The position numbers and the translations under genes were made by a program. Below are positions 35,420 through 47,181 of a DNA stretch of 64,000 nt, piece by piece. The notes below the pieces were generated by a model. The model made no database searches, had not been told where the DNA came from, and saw nothing but the letters and a program-made list of their open reading frames with translations. Positions within the stretch are counted from its first letter, which is position 1. Every line of letters starts with the position of its first letter. Origin of the DNA: Boesenbergia rotunda (lineage: Eukaryota > Streptophyta > Magnoliopsida > Zingiberales > Zingiberaceae); the NCBI GenBank assembly GCA_024364735.1, contig JAGFNQ010000209.1, positions 124,001 to 188,000 on the forward strand. Direction: 5' to 3'.

Positions 35420-36765
35420 TGTAGGATCGATGCACGTGAGAGGGGGGGTGAATCACGTGACTTTTTAAAAAATCAGAGCGCTTTAAAAAGCGTGCACAGC
35501 GGAAAAGATAAAACACGAACGAAAAACCAATACAAACGACACAGGTAGTTTTACTTCGTTCGGAGCCTTCGGCGACTCCTACTCGAAGGCCCAGGTCCCT
35601 CGGACCTTTCCGTTGGGCAATCCACTAAAACTCTCTACCGGTAAACCCCGATAGAGTAGGCGAGTACAAAAGAATTGAAAGTGTGACAACCCCACACTTT
35701 CAAGTAATTAAATGCAATAAAGTATTAAAAAAATTACGCTCTTCTTTTTACCGACGTCCGGAGTAGGTCGACTCTTTCGGGGCAGCAGGACGTCGTCGGC
35801 TCGAGGTGAAGCGTTTCCGGAGCAAGGCGCGAGCGTAGAAGAACTTTGAGGCGTTGGAAGAATTGTTGTCGAAGTATGGGGTCGAGGGCCCTTTATATAG
35901 GGCCTGGGGGCGCCCGGGACGTCGGGGGCGCCCCCCACGTGGCCTCTGATCCGCAGAGCTCTCGGTCGCGTCTGATCCTCTGGATCCGCTTTGACCGGGG
36001 CGCCCGGAGCGCTCGGGGCGCCCGGATTGACCGGGTCAAAGTCCTATCTCCTTGGCTTCGAGGGGTTCGGTTTGAGGTATGCGCATGGGGGCGCCCGCAG
36101 AGCAGGGGGCGCCCGGGAGCAGCGGGGCGCCCGGAAGCACCGGGGCGCCCGGCCCAGCATGTATTCGAACCCTCTTTTGCTTTACCTGTTTTGTATGGCC
36201 CTTGGGGGCGCCCGGGACACTCCGGGCGCCCTACTCAGCTACTACCTCACTCCTTTGAGGCTATCTGAGCTGCAGACACTCCTTCCTTTGGTCCTGCATC
36301 CAGGGTTAGTCCAAAACACAATAAAACACAGTGTTAGATTATACAGCCTTAGCTGTCTTGGTTCTGACTTTGGTCTCTGAAATGGAGCCCTAGGTCGAAC
36401 CGACGCCTACTGTTCCCTCGACGGGGAACGCGTCCTCTCCTACTCCTCCAGTGACTTACCTCACTTACCCTTTATGCAGCTTTACTTGACTTCTTGACCC
36501 ACCAGGACTTCCTGCCAAGGCTCAACCACCCTGGTCTTCCTGCCAAGTCTCAACCAACTTGGTCTTCAGCCAGTTGTCAGGTCCCGCAGACCCAACTGGA
36601 CTTCCCGCCAGGACTCAACCATCCTGGACTTCAGCCTGGTGTCTGGTCCTAAGTCTTTCAACCCTGCACACTTAGTAAGGAGGTTAAAAACCAACAACCC
36701 TAACTTTAACCACTTTGTCATACATCAAAACCCGAGTTTGACCGTTAGTGCAAACTGCACCAACA
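35420..36765 (-). repeat. 5' LTR of element A
   Basis: 1346 bp, partner of 27490-28838, with the same GGGCGCCC array and TATA. The primer site follows on the low-coordinate side, fixing it as the 5' LTR of a - strand element; full element 27490-36765 (9276 bp). Just outside, TACATATATATTTCTACC repeats a segment that also lies just left of the 3' LTR (near 27447). Confidence 0.93.
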
Positions 36766-37255
36766 GAAGGTACATATATATTTCTACCTTGCCCCAGAGT
36801 GTAGATTTGTTCTATAGGTGACTTCAAAGAGTCGACTTAAAAGAATCGTTCTGGAAGATAGGTGTTGAAGGAGAAACTTCAAGCAACAATTTGTATGATA
36901 GAAGGAAGAAAAAGATTTAGTAATGTACATATGATTGACTACTTAAAATTTATGTATACGGTGACAAATATATAGTATAAGGGTTCTTATAGGATTTATT
37001 TCAGCTAGCCTCTGTTATGCTCTGATATGGTATTAATCCTAGTTTTATACATGATCAACTCTTTGTATTAATCTTGTGTTTGGAGAAGGACTCTAACGGT
37101 GTCATGCATTACATAAATAGGGTTCTCAGAATTTGTTTAAACTTACGATAAATTCATGCTTGAATACGACCTAGGGCCTGATATCTTACCATATCAAGCC
37201 CGAGGAGGGCTTGATTTCAAAGGATTTCAAGCCCTAATATCCTTTGATATCAGAC
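36766..37255. other. Host segment between element A and the family-2 stack
   Basis: No gene is visible. The last 68 bases (37188-37255), ending in CAGAC, are duplicated at 57173-57240. The motif CCTAGGGCCTGATATC at 37169-37184 recurs at about 59898-59913, and in inverted form near 61775. Confidence 0.6.
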
Positions 37256-39461
37256 TGTTAATGATACGAGAGAAGTGTCCTAAGGCAATCACCTTATGAT
37301 TGTAATCATTTATTTTAATAAATGAATATTCACTATTTGAGTATACATGTTTGCGTATTTGATTGAGATCTTAAACTCATTTACTGAATGTCCACAATAC
37401 AATTCGCAGCATGCGAGAATTTGTGATGAATTCACAACTAGTGATTATCTCTACATGTGCAATTGTGAAGTATTGAAATTGTCCCTAGTCGATGAATTGA
37501 TAAATACGGACACTATCAATTCTATTGAGACTAGCATGGGTTATTCTCTAATCAGCTGATTCTCACTGGCTGGTGACATTGAGATGTCCGGAGATAAACA
37601 TGAATGCTAGTTAAGGGAACTAGTTCATTGGAGTGACTGGCTGTAAAACTTCATATGGTAGTCTACATATAGATATGTCAGTGAAGTTCTTACTGCAACT
37701 TAAGTGCGATGTTCCTTTGACTTGCGGTGTTCAAGTCATCTTGGTCATGGAGACTTATACTTTGACATCTTAAGCAAGCATCTCCAAGGAGGTGTGGACC
37801 CAAGATGATTGGGTATAAGCCGAAGTGACCGAAAATGTTTGAACAGCCTACACAGGATTCACCACTCCTTGCGAGGAGATGTATACCCGAGGCCTATCAT
37901 CGGATTGTTACTCAAAGCCTCTGGCCAGAGCATGACATGTTCAGAGTATGAATCTCTTAAATACATGAGAGTAATTAGAATCCATAGGACGAGAAAACGT
38001 TACTTGGGCTAGGTATGACGTAGTCAGCCTAGTGGGGACTGACACACATAGACCATGTCCTGAACCAAGTGGGTATAAGATGGTGAAGGGAATGGGGTAC
38101 GATTCATTATAGCTGCTGAAGGGTTTCAGAATTGTTTCTGAGGTCAACCGTTGATCTTTCGATTAATTGGGGATCATGATGTACTACTAAGTGCCACTCA
38201 TGATCGTTCTATAATTGATTAATTATAGACGGCCAACATAAATCGAAAGTCTATTTAGTCACACGCACTACGAGTAATCCGAGGGATTTAAAACGAGTTG
38301 AAAATTGGATTTTCCAATCAAGAGAGATAAGGTTTGGTTGAGCCAAACGATAAGTCGAATCTGAATTTTTCAGAGACGCATCGGAAGCGTAAAATGGCTA
38401 AGTCTTTTGAAGACTTAATAGATGAATTAAATAAGTTTAATTCATTGGGGCGTGGCTTGGATGGGCCGGCCAAAGAGGGCCTCTATCCTCTTTGCTTGGC
38501 CGGCCACAACAAAGGGAGAGAACCAAGTTTTTGGATCAATTTATAAAATAAACCAAGTGTGGTTTGTTTTATAATAAACCAAGGTTTGGTTTATTTCTTC
38601 ATGGAAATTAAAATGAACCATGAATTGGTTTATTTTATAAAATCAATCATGGATTGATTTATCATGATAAGGAAATTTATTCCATTGGAGAGAAGAGACT
38701 TGATTGATTTTTATCATGAATTAAAATATGATTTTAACCATGATATAAAATCAAACATGGCATGATAGAATAAGTTATTCCATATTTGAGAGGCTACTAT
38801 ATAAAGGACCCAAGGCAAGACTTGAAAAATAATCGAAGAGATGAAGGCATAGGCTCTCTCCCTCTCTTTCTCTCCTTCTCTTCTCCCCTTCTTGCCGTGC
38901 GCCAACCAGCCCCAAGAAGGAGCACTAGCCGGCCGCCCTTGCCCTTTCCCTGCCGACCACCACCTGCTGCCGGAGAAGGAAGCTCCGACCATCTCTTAGC
39001 CGGAAGAAGTGCTGTCGGAATTAGAGTTTGCCGCAAGCCTCTTCTTTTGCTTCGCCGGAATTTTGATTCCGGCCATCCTTTTGTGGTTAGTCTTCCGACT
39101 TCTCTCTTGGTTTTTCTTGTCGCGTTCTCGGAGAATCTAGTAGTTCTCGAGAACACGAAACTTGTGGCTTTGCGAAGACATCCCGAAGATACTCGCGTGG
39201 ACGCGAATAGAGGCGGAGCTTCCAAGGGACGCTTACGGTTGGATCTCGTCCCTTCCTTCGAGTTACGCGAGGTAATACGTAAATTAGTTTATGTTTCTAT
39301 AAAATTTTAAATATATGATCATGTCTACACAAGATAAAATTGCATGCTTAGATGTGTGGTTAAATAATTTGAGAAATTATTTATGCTAAACCTTCCGCTG
39401 CACGTAATTAATTTTAAAATTACGAACCCGCATCAATGTCAACATGCACCCAGTCCCAACA
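37256..39461 (+). repeat. 5' LTR of outermost family-2 copia element
   Basis: 2206 bp, TGTTAA...CCAACA, followed by a primer site, so this is a 5' LTR rather than a solo LTR. The left flank CAGAC (37251-37255) matches CAGAC at 59889-59893, which marks the other end of the original element. A TATA box of the ACTATATAAAGG type is near 38798-38810. Confidence 0.9.
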
Positions 39462-39462
39462 G

Positions 39463-39474
39463 TGGTATCAGAGC
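39463..39474 (+). other. Primer binding site of outer family-2 element
   Basis: TGGTATCAGAGC, tRNA-iMet type, immediately after the LTR. Confidence 0.9.
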
Positions 39475-39823
39475 GAGGTTTGTGTTTGACATAATCATAT
39501 AATTGTTTTTGCGGAAAGCTTTGTCATGATCTCAATTTTGGAAAATTTTCAATTATGGAAACTTTCCAATTATGGTAAATTTTCGATTTAGGAATTTCAA
39601 AGTTTGGAAATCCTCATGAAATTTCACAAACTTTTGAAATATCTCTGTTTCTGAAATTTTATGATAATTATGAAAACTTTCCATTTTTGGAAACTTTCCA
39701 ATTTTGGAAATTTCCCATTTTGGAAAATTTTCAATTTTGGAAATACGTAAGTTTTCTTTGTACCAGAAACTTACAATTATTCTAAAAACCTTTTATTTTC
39801 GGAAACTTTCCATTTATGGAAAG
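39475..39823 (+). other. Leader of outer family-2 element, up to insertion of element B
   Basis: Non-coding leader rich in TTTTGGAAA/TTTCCAA words. 39568-39823 (256 bp) is repeated at 45661-45916 with about 3 percent difference and no length change. It ends in GAAAG (39819-39823), the target site of element B. Confidence 0.75.
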
Positions 39824-41246
39824 TGTTGGATCGAGAGAAACAATAGAGAGGGGGTGAATATCGTAAATCATTTTCGGATTAAAAATAAGAGCATACGCAG
39901 CGGAAAATTAAATCACAACACAAAGACGCAAGCAGTTTTACTTGGTTCGGAGTCGCGGTCGGCTCCTACTCCAAGGCCCACAGTCGTTGACCGTTTACTG
40001 CGGGCAATTCTATATGTGCGCAAAACTAGTTTACAAAATGTATTACAAAATTAGTACAGTAAACTAAAAGTAGCTCTTCGTTACCGACGTCCGGTGTAGA
40101 TTGTATTTTCTGAGCAGAGGAACGTCGTCGGCGCTTGTATCTCGAGTCGGGAGGTTTTCGGAGCAGAGCGCTGGAGTAGAAGAGCGCGAATGCGTTGGAA
40201 GAATTGATTGTCCAAAGCCTTGGGGTCGAGGGCCCTTTTATAGCCCCTGGGGGCGCCCGGAACGTCGGGGGTGCCCCCCCCCACGTGTCAGCTAATCCGA
40301 GTTCCTCTCGGTCAACTCTGATCTCTTCAAACTCGGGATCAGGCTTTGACGAGGGCGCCCGGGTTGACCGGGTCAACTCTTATCCGTTGGCTTCGCTAGC
40401 TTCCACTTCGTTAGCTTGATCTGGAGGCGCCCGGACCATCTGGGGTGCCCAATAGCATGGGGGGCGCCTGGGAGCACGGGGGCGCCCCGCCCATGTGCTG
40501 TCGAAGCATTCACTTGCTCTACTTCTTTTGTATTGACCTTGGGGGCGCCCGGGACACTCCGGGCGCCCTACTCAGCTTCTGCCTCACTCCTTTGAGGCTC
40601 TCTGAGCTGCAGACACTCGTTCCTTCGGTCCTGCATCCAGGGTTAGTCCAAAATAACATAGAGCAATAATATATTAGTTTTATATAGCCTTAGATGTCTT
40701 GGTTCTAACTTTGGGTCTCCAAAATGGAGCCCTAGGTCGAACCGACGCCCACTGTTCCCTCCACGGGGAACGCGTCCTCACCTACTCCTCTCGAGAGAAT
40801 TTACCTGATGCCAACTGGCTCCTCCGGTTGGACTTTTGCCCAGCAGTCCTTCGCCAGGTGCCTAGTTGTCCTTCACCAGGTCTTCAGTACCAAGCTGTCC
40901 TTCGCCTGGTGCCTAGCAGTCCTTCGCTAGGTCTTTGTATCCTGGCATTCCTTCGCCAGGTGCCTAGCAGTCCTTCGCTAGGGCTTTGTATCCTGGCATT
41001 CCTTCGCCAGGTGCCTAGTAGTCCTTCGCTAGGGCTTTGTATCCTGGCATTCCTTCGCAAGGTGCCTAGCAGTCCTTCGCTAGGACTTTGTATCCTGGCA
41101 TTCCTTTGCCAGGTGCCTAGCGGTCCTTCGCTAGGACTTTTCCTGCACACTTGAGTAACATGTTAGATAAACATTGTATCTTAACTTTTGAACCCTTTTG
41201 CCATTATCAAAATACAGGTTCGACTTGGGTGCTTTCTGCACCAACA
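39824..41246 (-). repeat. 3' LTR of element B (- strand)
   Basis: 1423 bp. On the - strand it starts TGTTGGTGCAG and ends GATCCAACA. A polypurine tract (41247 onward, read AAAAAGGGGAGAT on -) precedes it. It holds GGCGCC palindromes (about 40250-40565) next to a TATA box near 40233-40245, and an array of 51-bp repeats (about 40890-41140). The left target copy is GAAAG. Confidence 0.9.
40855..41140 (-). repeat. 51-bp hairpin-rich tandem repeats in element B LTR
   Basis: About five units, each with two hyphenated palindromes of the type CCTAGC-GAAGGACT-GCTAGG and CCTGGC-GAAGGACT-GCCAGG. Both strands are open only because 51 is a multiple of three. Confidence 0.85.
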
Positions 41247-42631
41247 ATCTCCCCTTTTTGATTTATGGCAACCCTGGTTCAAAAAGTTAAGTTAATCAGA
41301 ACACAATAAGATTTTGGTTTCCTCCCCCTGGAAGGAATCTCCCCCTAGATTTTTCAAAAGTTCGTGGGGTTTTTGAAAATAAATTCTAAGTCTAAAGATG
41401 GATTTAATTTTACTTAGAACAATTTTCAAAAGACATATTTTCCAAAACAATTTTCGTTGTGCACTTTGAAAATTTATACTTGTAGAAAATTTATGTTTAA
41501 ATACTTTAGAAAACTTTGAGAACTTAAGTTTAAGTACTAAGAAAGATTTTGAAAACTTAAGTTTAAATACTTTGAAAATTTTGATTTGAAAACATGGGTT
41601 TAAATACTTGGAAAAGTTTGATTTGAAAACTTGGGTTTAAATACTTGGAAAATTTTGATTTGAAACTTGGGTTTAAATACTTGGAAAAATTTGATTTGAA
41701 AACTTGGAAGAATTTTGTACTTTTGAAAATGAATTAAGTACTTTTTGAATAAAGGATAGAGTTTGAAATTTTGGATTTAGAAAAAAAATTTACTCTCTCC
41801 TTTCCTATCTCTCCCCCTTTGCCATATATCAAAAACAAGGCAGTATAGCAGAAAAAGGATAATTAAATTGCATAAAAGCAAATAATAAATTGCATAATTT
41901 GCTGTACTGAATCAATTCAGGATATTAACTAAACCAAATCAGTTTCAATTATCTCTTTTAGGGTCCTGTCTAACCCAATTAGCTACTTACTAACTGTTAT
42001 AAACAGTAGTTTTCACTAGGGTTAGTCAAGTTAAGTGTTCTGTTCAAGTTAGATTTTCTAAACTTGACACTTAACTTGATTACTGTGTAAGTTATATTTA
42101 GTGCCCCAATTACTGCAGATGCACTGACTTAAAGCATCTTGAATTAAGGCAAAGACCTAAGCATCTCAACCATTCTAGGTTATCAATCAAAAGTACCCTA
42201 AGGTGCTTGTGAGATGCTGGCTTCTAAATCTATAGGTGCATGCAGTTCTAGGGTTAGGGCCTGACTAAGTCCATTTGCGAAAAAGTCCTAGTTTTGAAGG
42301 GGGTAGTTTTTTAAAATAAAACTAAGTCAAAAAATTTATTTTTAAAACTTTTCAAAACTAAGTAAAAGCTGATTTTGAAAGCATTTTAAAAAAAAACTAC
42401 TTTAAAAACTGATTTTGAAATGAGTAAAGTAGTAAGAAAATCAAAAGTAGACTTAACCTATTCTACCAAGCATAGTCCTAACTGTTGATCAAATAGTAGA
42501 GAAAAATAAGTACTCATCTCCATAAGTCAGCTGGTCAACAGAGAGAATCAGCACAGTCATACAAGTTAAACATGAGTCAACCCTACTGAGTAAGGGCAGT
42601 CAGATAGTCACTAGTACAATGCTAATCAAAT
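41247..42631 (-). other. Element B 3' untranslated region
   Basis: AT-rich, with no credible ORF. It holds the hairpin GCATCTCA / TGAGATGC (42161-42168, 42210-42217), homologous to element A 29544-29611. Near 41520-41700 a GAAAACTTGGGTTTAAATAC-like unit is repeated several times. Confidence 0.65.
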
Positions 42632-43888
42632 CTAGGAGGAGGGACCAGGATGATCAGAAGAGCCTAGCTGCCAAGATCGAAACATCGCCATCATCTCGTG
42701 ATATTGTGCGTCTCTGGTCTCCCTCTCAGCTCTAAGCGCACTCATATAGTCAGTGTAATAGCCTAGATTTGTCTCCATATCTTTAGTATGATTTGCCTCC
42801 ACTTCCTCTCGGAGGCTCTGGACCTGTGTCTCCAGCCGTGTCACTCTCTCGTAGAGTGTCGGTGGAGGGGGCTCGTCTATGTGTGCTCGAGCCTCTGCTG
42901 CCAAATCTGCGACATCGACTTCAACCTCCTTGTCTGAGTCGATCTGAGCTCTGGCTCGCTGTCGTCTCCAAGTCAAAACCCCGGTGGCCGATACCTCTAT
43001 ACCAGCTAAAGAGAAGTTCCTAAACCCTATCTCATCAAAATCGGTCATCGCAGTTATTTCACCTACGGTAATGTCATGACCGTGGTGATGAAGGATGGAG
43101 GTGATGATGTGGCAGAAGGGGGTGCGTACCCGACCCTGAGTCGTGACACTGGAGGCATATAAGATAGCGTGGAATATGTGAAGGCCAATGTCAATGTCTA
43201 GATGATGGATCAGGGCATACAGAAGGAAGACATGAAAAGGTCGCATGGTCGCGACATCCCTAGTGGATAGTGGTAATATGCAGCGGACCAGGACTCTGTA
43301 CAGGGCGTAGTCCTGGACTTGAAGGTCAACGGACTGAAATCGTCTAGCTACGAGGAGTCTAGCTTCCCTATAGAAATAGGAGTGGAGAGTGTCAAGAGTA
43401 ATGTGAGAGTAGGGAGCATCAAATGGAGGGTCCCTAGGAGGATAGCAACAAAAGGTGGACTGGGAAGGTCTTAGTCCAAGAAATCGATTTAGTAAGGAAG
43501 GGGTGATTGACAAGGGTATCCCTTGAACAGTAGTGGCAAACATGAGATCGTTCTGTCTAACTATGTTATTATAGAATTCTGCACATAAAGATGTGTTAAT
43601 TGAATGAGTGCAGAATACTAGATTGTCTAGTTGATAAAAGTTTATAACATTCATGGCTAAAGGACAGGATTGGGTGAAGAAGTGTCTATTTAGATAGCTA
43701 GTTTTGATAGGCTTATAGGTTGTTCGAGCAAACTTATTACAAAGTTCTAGAGTTGGGAACCTAGGGTCGGGACTTGGTTCGGTACCGGGGTTCGCTTGGT
43801 TTGCTCGGCGTTTTCTAAGTAACAAAAACATGCATTTATAAGAAAGGAATTAAGAAAATGCATAAGAGAAATCATACCGGGGAGGCAT
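42632..43888 (-). CDS. Extra ORF of element B: unknown protein with plant-transposon-type domain
   Basis: Probable gene structure: exon 1 43888-43878, GT-AG intron 43877-43815 (63 bp), exon 2 43814-42632, giving about 397 residues beginning MPPRKRRANQANPG. Without splicing an alternative ATG at 43831 also opens the frame (399 codons). The N-terminal half (TSYLNRHFFTQSCP, CAEFYNNIV, SITPSLLNRFLGLRP) resembles the putative plant transposon protein domain found in many retroelement-associated ORFs (Pfam family from memory, unchecked). The C-terminal part has a coiled coil (TLYERVTRLETQVQSLREEV). It occupies the place of pol and is free of stops. It has its own TATA and palindrome array upstream. 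Its function is unknown. Confidence 0.65.
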
Positions 43889-43990
43889 GGTTGAGATTGA
43901 GGAAGCAACAAGGTCACTTGGTCGCCTTGGAAAGAAAAAAGTTGGAAAGAAGATGGTTTTTTGGTGTGGCAAGAAGAGGGGGTTCGGGTG

Positions 43991-44240
43991 CCTTTTTATA
44001 GGTAGTTCATTGGGGGCTCCCGGGACAGTAGTCTACTGCCTTTGGCAGTGACTAATGTTGGTTGGGGGCGCCCGCAATGGCCCGGGCGCCCCGGTCAGGC
44101 TGAACTTTACAGCTTTGCTGCTTTGACTGATGTTGGGGGCGCCCACAAGGTTCGGGGCGCCCCGGTCAAGGGGTAAAGGCAGCTTTTTGCCTTGAAGGAA
44201 GAAAAAGTCAAGGGGGCGCCCGAGGAGTGACAGGCGGCCG
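43991..44240 (-). promoter_or_regulatory. Internal promoter-like module upstream of the element B extra ORF
   Basis: On the - strand a series of GGGCGCCC-type palindromes (about 44240 down to 44060) and one variant, GGGAGCCCCC, is followed by CCTATAAAAAGG (44002-43991), then the ATG at 43888. This repeats the LTR arrangement of GGCGCC array then TATA box. Confidence 0.55.
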
Positions 44241-44421
44241 GATTATGTGGGAAGTGACAACTTTGATGTCTTGTGATCATTTGACCATGGTTTGAAGTGA
44301 TTTGACTGCTTTGACTATGGTTTGACTATTTTGACTATGGTGTGACTACATTGACCATGGTTTGACTACGTTCTGAACTACAGGATTGTATTTAAAGGAA
44401 TTTCAATTGAGTTTAATTTTA

Positions 44422-44479
44422 CTGTCTCACCCAATCTAGGGTTTTCAATCACGTTAGCCTTATAGGTTTTGTGAGACAG
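44422..44479 (-). other. Hairpin module, element B
   Basis: CTGTCTCAC (44422-44430) pairs perfectly with GTGAGACAG (44471-44479) around 40 bases. Compared with element A, three base pairs differ in a compensatory way. Confidence 0.7.
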
Positions 44480-44641
44480 GTTTTGCTAAAAGGAATTTTT
44501 AAGAAAAATATGATTTATTTAAAAAACTTAAGTTAATTTTGAAAACAATTGAATTTATTTTGAAAAGAATATCTACAACTAACTGAAGGTTTGTGTTAGA
44601 TTCGAATTTGACAGAGACTAGTTTGAATTTGAATTTCAAAG

Positions 44642-44726
44642 ATTGGCTTCCAGGTCTTGGCGAGGCACTAGGCCTTCTTTGGCCGTAGCCTTATTGGATC
44701 ATCAACCCTTTCCTTGACAAAGCCTT
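44642..44726 (-). other. Conserved post-gag block, element B copy
   Basis: An 85-base block closely matching the copies at 33311-33395 and 50860-50942. It lies about 290 bases after the end of gag. The flanking few hundred bases also match element C. Confidence 0.75.
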
Positions 44727-45019
44727 TCAGTGAAATTTCATTTTCAAAATTAATCTTTGAAAAATTCTGGTCTAACTAGTTTGGGTCTTGGATCGGTAGC
44801 TTCGGCTAGTTTCACCAGTCCAAAGAGACCAACTAGAGAATACTTGACCTTATTAGAATTGGTTTCCCTAACGTACTATCATCTCACCTCCACCCAATAC
44901 TATGTTGTCAAATTTCAGTTAAGTTAGTTCAGTCCTTAAACTAATCATTCCTAAATCTAAGCATGGTAAATTGCGGGAATTAAGTAGACAATCAAAGAAG
45001 CAAATTGAAAGAAACATTT

Positions 45020-45660
45020 TTATCTAACAATAAATATTGTTTTCAATTTGGCTCCCCCTGGACTAAAGCCACGATAATGGTTTGGCAAGATGTGAATCTT
45101 GTCCTTGGGGATCCAATATTGATTTGATCCAGTTTGTTTGTTCAAGCATAGTTTGGGTACCCATGCCTGAACTTTAGGTCTGGACTGGTTCAGTACAGCA
45201 AAGTAGGATCTTTGTCTAGATTTGGTTCTATAGCCTAGTCCGGATCGATTTAGAACCGATTTCTGTTTTCCAAGAATCATGTCAAGACCCTTGGAACCAG
45301 AAGTGAATCGTTCTAAAGCTGATCTAAGGTCCTTAACCTGAGTTTTCAGGGAGGAGTTCTCCTTCTCAAGTTTTTCAACTTGATTAGAGGTTCCTTCTTG
45401 AACCTTCTCAGTTAAGGATCTAGAGTCAGCTCCCTCTTTCAGGAGTTTTACTTCCTGTCGGAGGGATTCGACTCGGAGTTTAGCTTTCGCCAAATCTCGA
45501 GAAAGATAAGAAATTAACTCATTTAATTGACTTCTAGAAAAACCACATACCTTGATTTCACCGTCGTCTGAAAATGTTAGTCTGCTGTCGTCCTGTTCCG
45601 ATTCTGACTCGGTCTCGATTTCTTTTGAGGTGGTTAGCGCGAGCAGGTTCGACTGTTTCT
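45020..45660 (-). pseudogene. gag: Element B gag, C-terminal part only
   Basis: The open frame from 45659 to 45020 encodes an acidic Ser-rich stretch (SNLLALTTSKEIETESESE), a coiled coil (VESLRQEVKLLKEG) and the lineage C-terminal motif GLGYRTKSRQRSYF followed by AWVPKLCL. The N-terminus and zinc knuckle are missing. The frame is cut at 45660, where a copy of the outer element's leader begins (45661). No pol follows. Confidence 0.85.
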
Positions 45661-45916
45661 AATTATGGTAAATTTTCGATTTAGGAATTTCAATGTTTGG
45701 AAATCCTCATGAAATTTCACAAACTTTTGAAATATCTTTGTTTCTGAAATTTTATGATAATTGTGAAAACATTCCATTTTTGGAAACTTTCCAATTTTGA
45801 ATATTTTCCATTTTGGAAAATTTTCAATTTTGGAAATACGTAAGTTTTCTTTGTACCAGAAACTTACAATTATTCTAAAAACCTTTTATTTTCAGAAACT
45901 TTCCATTTATGGAAAG
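45661..45916 (+). repeat. Second copy of 256-bp outer-element leader segment
   Basis: Matches 39568-39823 base for base in length with about eight substitutions, and ends in the same GAAAG. TTTC lies just before the join in both places, a possible microhomology. Confidence 0.9.
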
Positions 45917-47181
45917 TGTTGGATCGAGAGAAACGATAGAGGGGGGGTGAATATCGTAAATCGTTTTCGGATTAAAAATAAGAGCATACACAACGGAAAA
46001 TTAAATCACAACACAAAGACGCAAGCAGTTTTACTTGGTTCGGAGTCGCGGTCGGCTCCTACTCCAAGGCCCACGGTCGTTGACCGTTTACTGCGGGCAA
46101 TTCTATATGTGCGCAAAATCAGTTTACAAAATGTATTACAAAATTAGTACAGTAAACTAAAAGTAGCTCTTCGTTACCGACGTCCGGTGTAGATTATATT
46201 TTTTGAGCAGAGGGACGTCGTTGGCGCTTGTATCTCGAGTCGGGAGGTTTCCGGAGCAGAGCGCGGGAGTAGAAGAGTGTGAATGCGTTGGAAGAAATGA
46301 TTGACCAACGCCTTGGGGTCGAGGGCCCTTTTATAGCCCCTGGGGGCGCCCGGAACGTCGGGGGCGCCCCCCCACGTGTCAGCTGATCCGAGTTCCTCTC
46401 AGTCAGCTCTGATCCCTTCAAACTCGGGATCAGGCTTTGACGGGGGCGCCCGGGACGCTGGGGGCGCCCGGGTTGACCGGGTCAACTCTTATCCGTTGGC
46501 TTCGCTGGCTTCCGCTTCGTTAGCTTGATCTGGGGGAGCCCGGACCATCCAGGGGGCCCAGGAGCATGGGGGCGCCCCGCCCATGAGCTGTCGAAGCATT
46601 AACTTGCACTACTTCTTTTGTATTTACCTTGGGGGCGCCCGGGACACTCCGGGCGCCCTACTCAGCTTTTACCTCACTCCTTTGAGGCTCTCTGAGCTGC
46701 AGACACTCGTTCCTTCGGTCCTGCATCCAGGGTTAGTGCAAAATAACATAGAGCAATAATATATTAGTTTTATACAGCCTTAGCTGTCTTGGTTCTGACT
46801 TTGGGTCACCAAAATGGAGCCCTAGGTCGAACCGACGCCTACTGTTCCCTCAACAGGGAACGCGTCCTCACCTACTCCTCTCGGGAGAATTTACCTGATG
46901 CCAACCGGCTCCTCCGGTTAGACTTTTGCCCAGCAGTCCTTCGCCAGGTGCCTAGTTGTCCTTCACCAGGTCTTCAGTACCAAGCTGTCCTTCGCCTGAT
47001 GCCTAGCAGTCCTTCGCTAGGTCTTTGTATCCTGGCATTCCTTCGCCAGGTGCCTAGCAGTCCTTCGCTAGGGCTTTGTATCCTGGCATTCCTTCGCCAG
47101 GTGCCTAGCAGTCCTTCGCTAGGACTTTGTATCCTGGCATTCCTTCTCCAGGTGCCTAGCAGTCCTTCGCTAGGACTTTTC

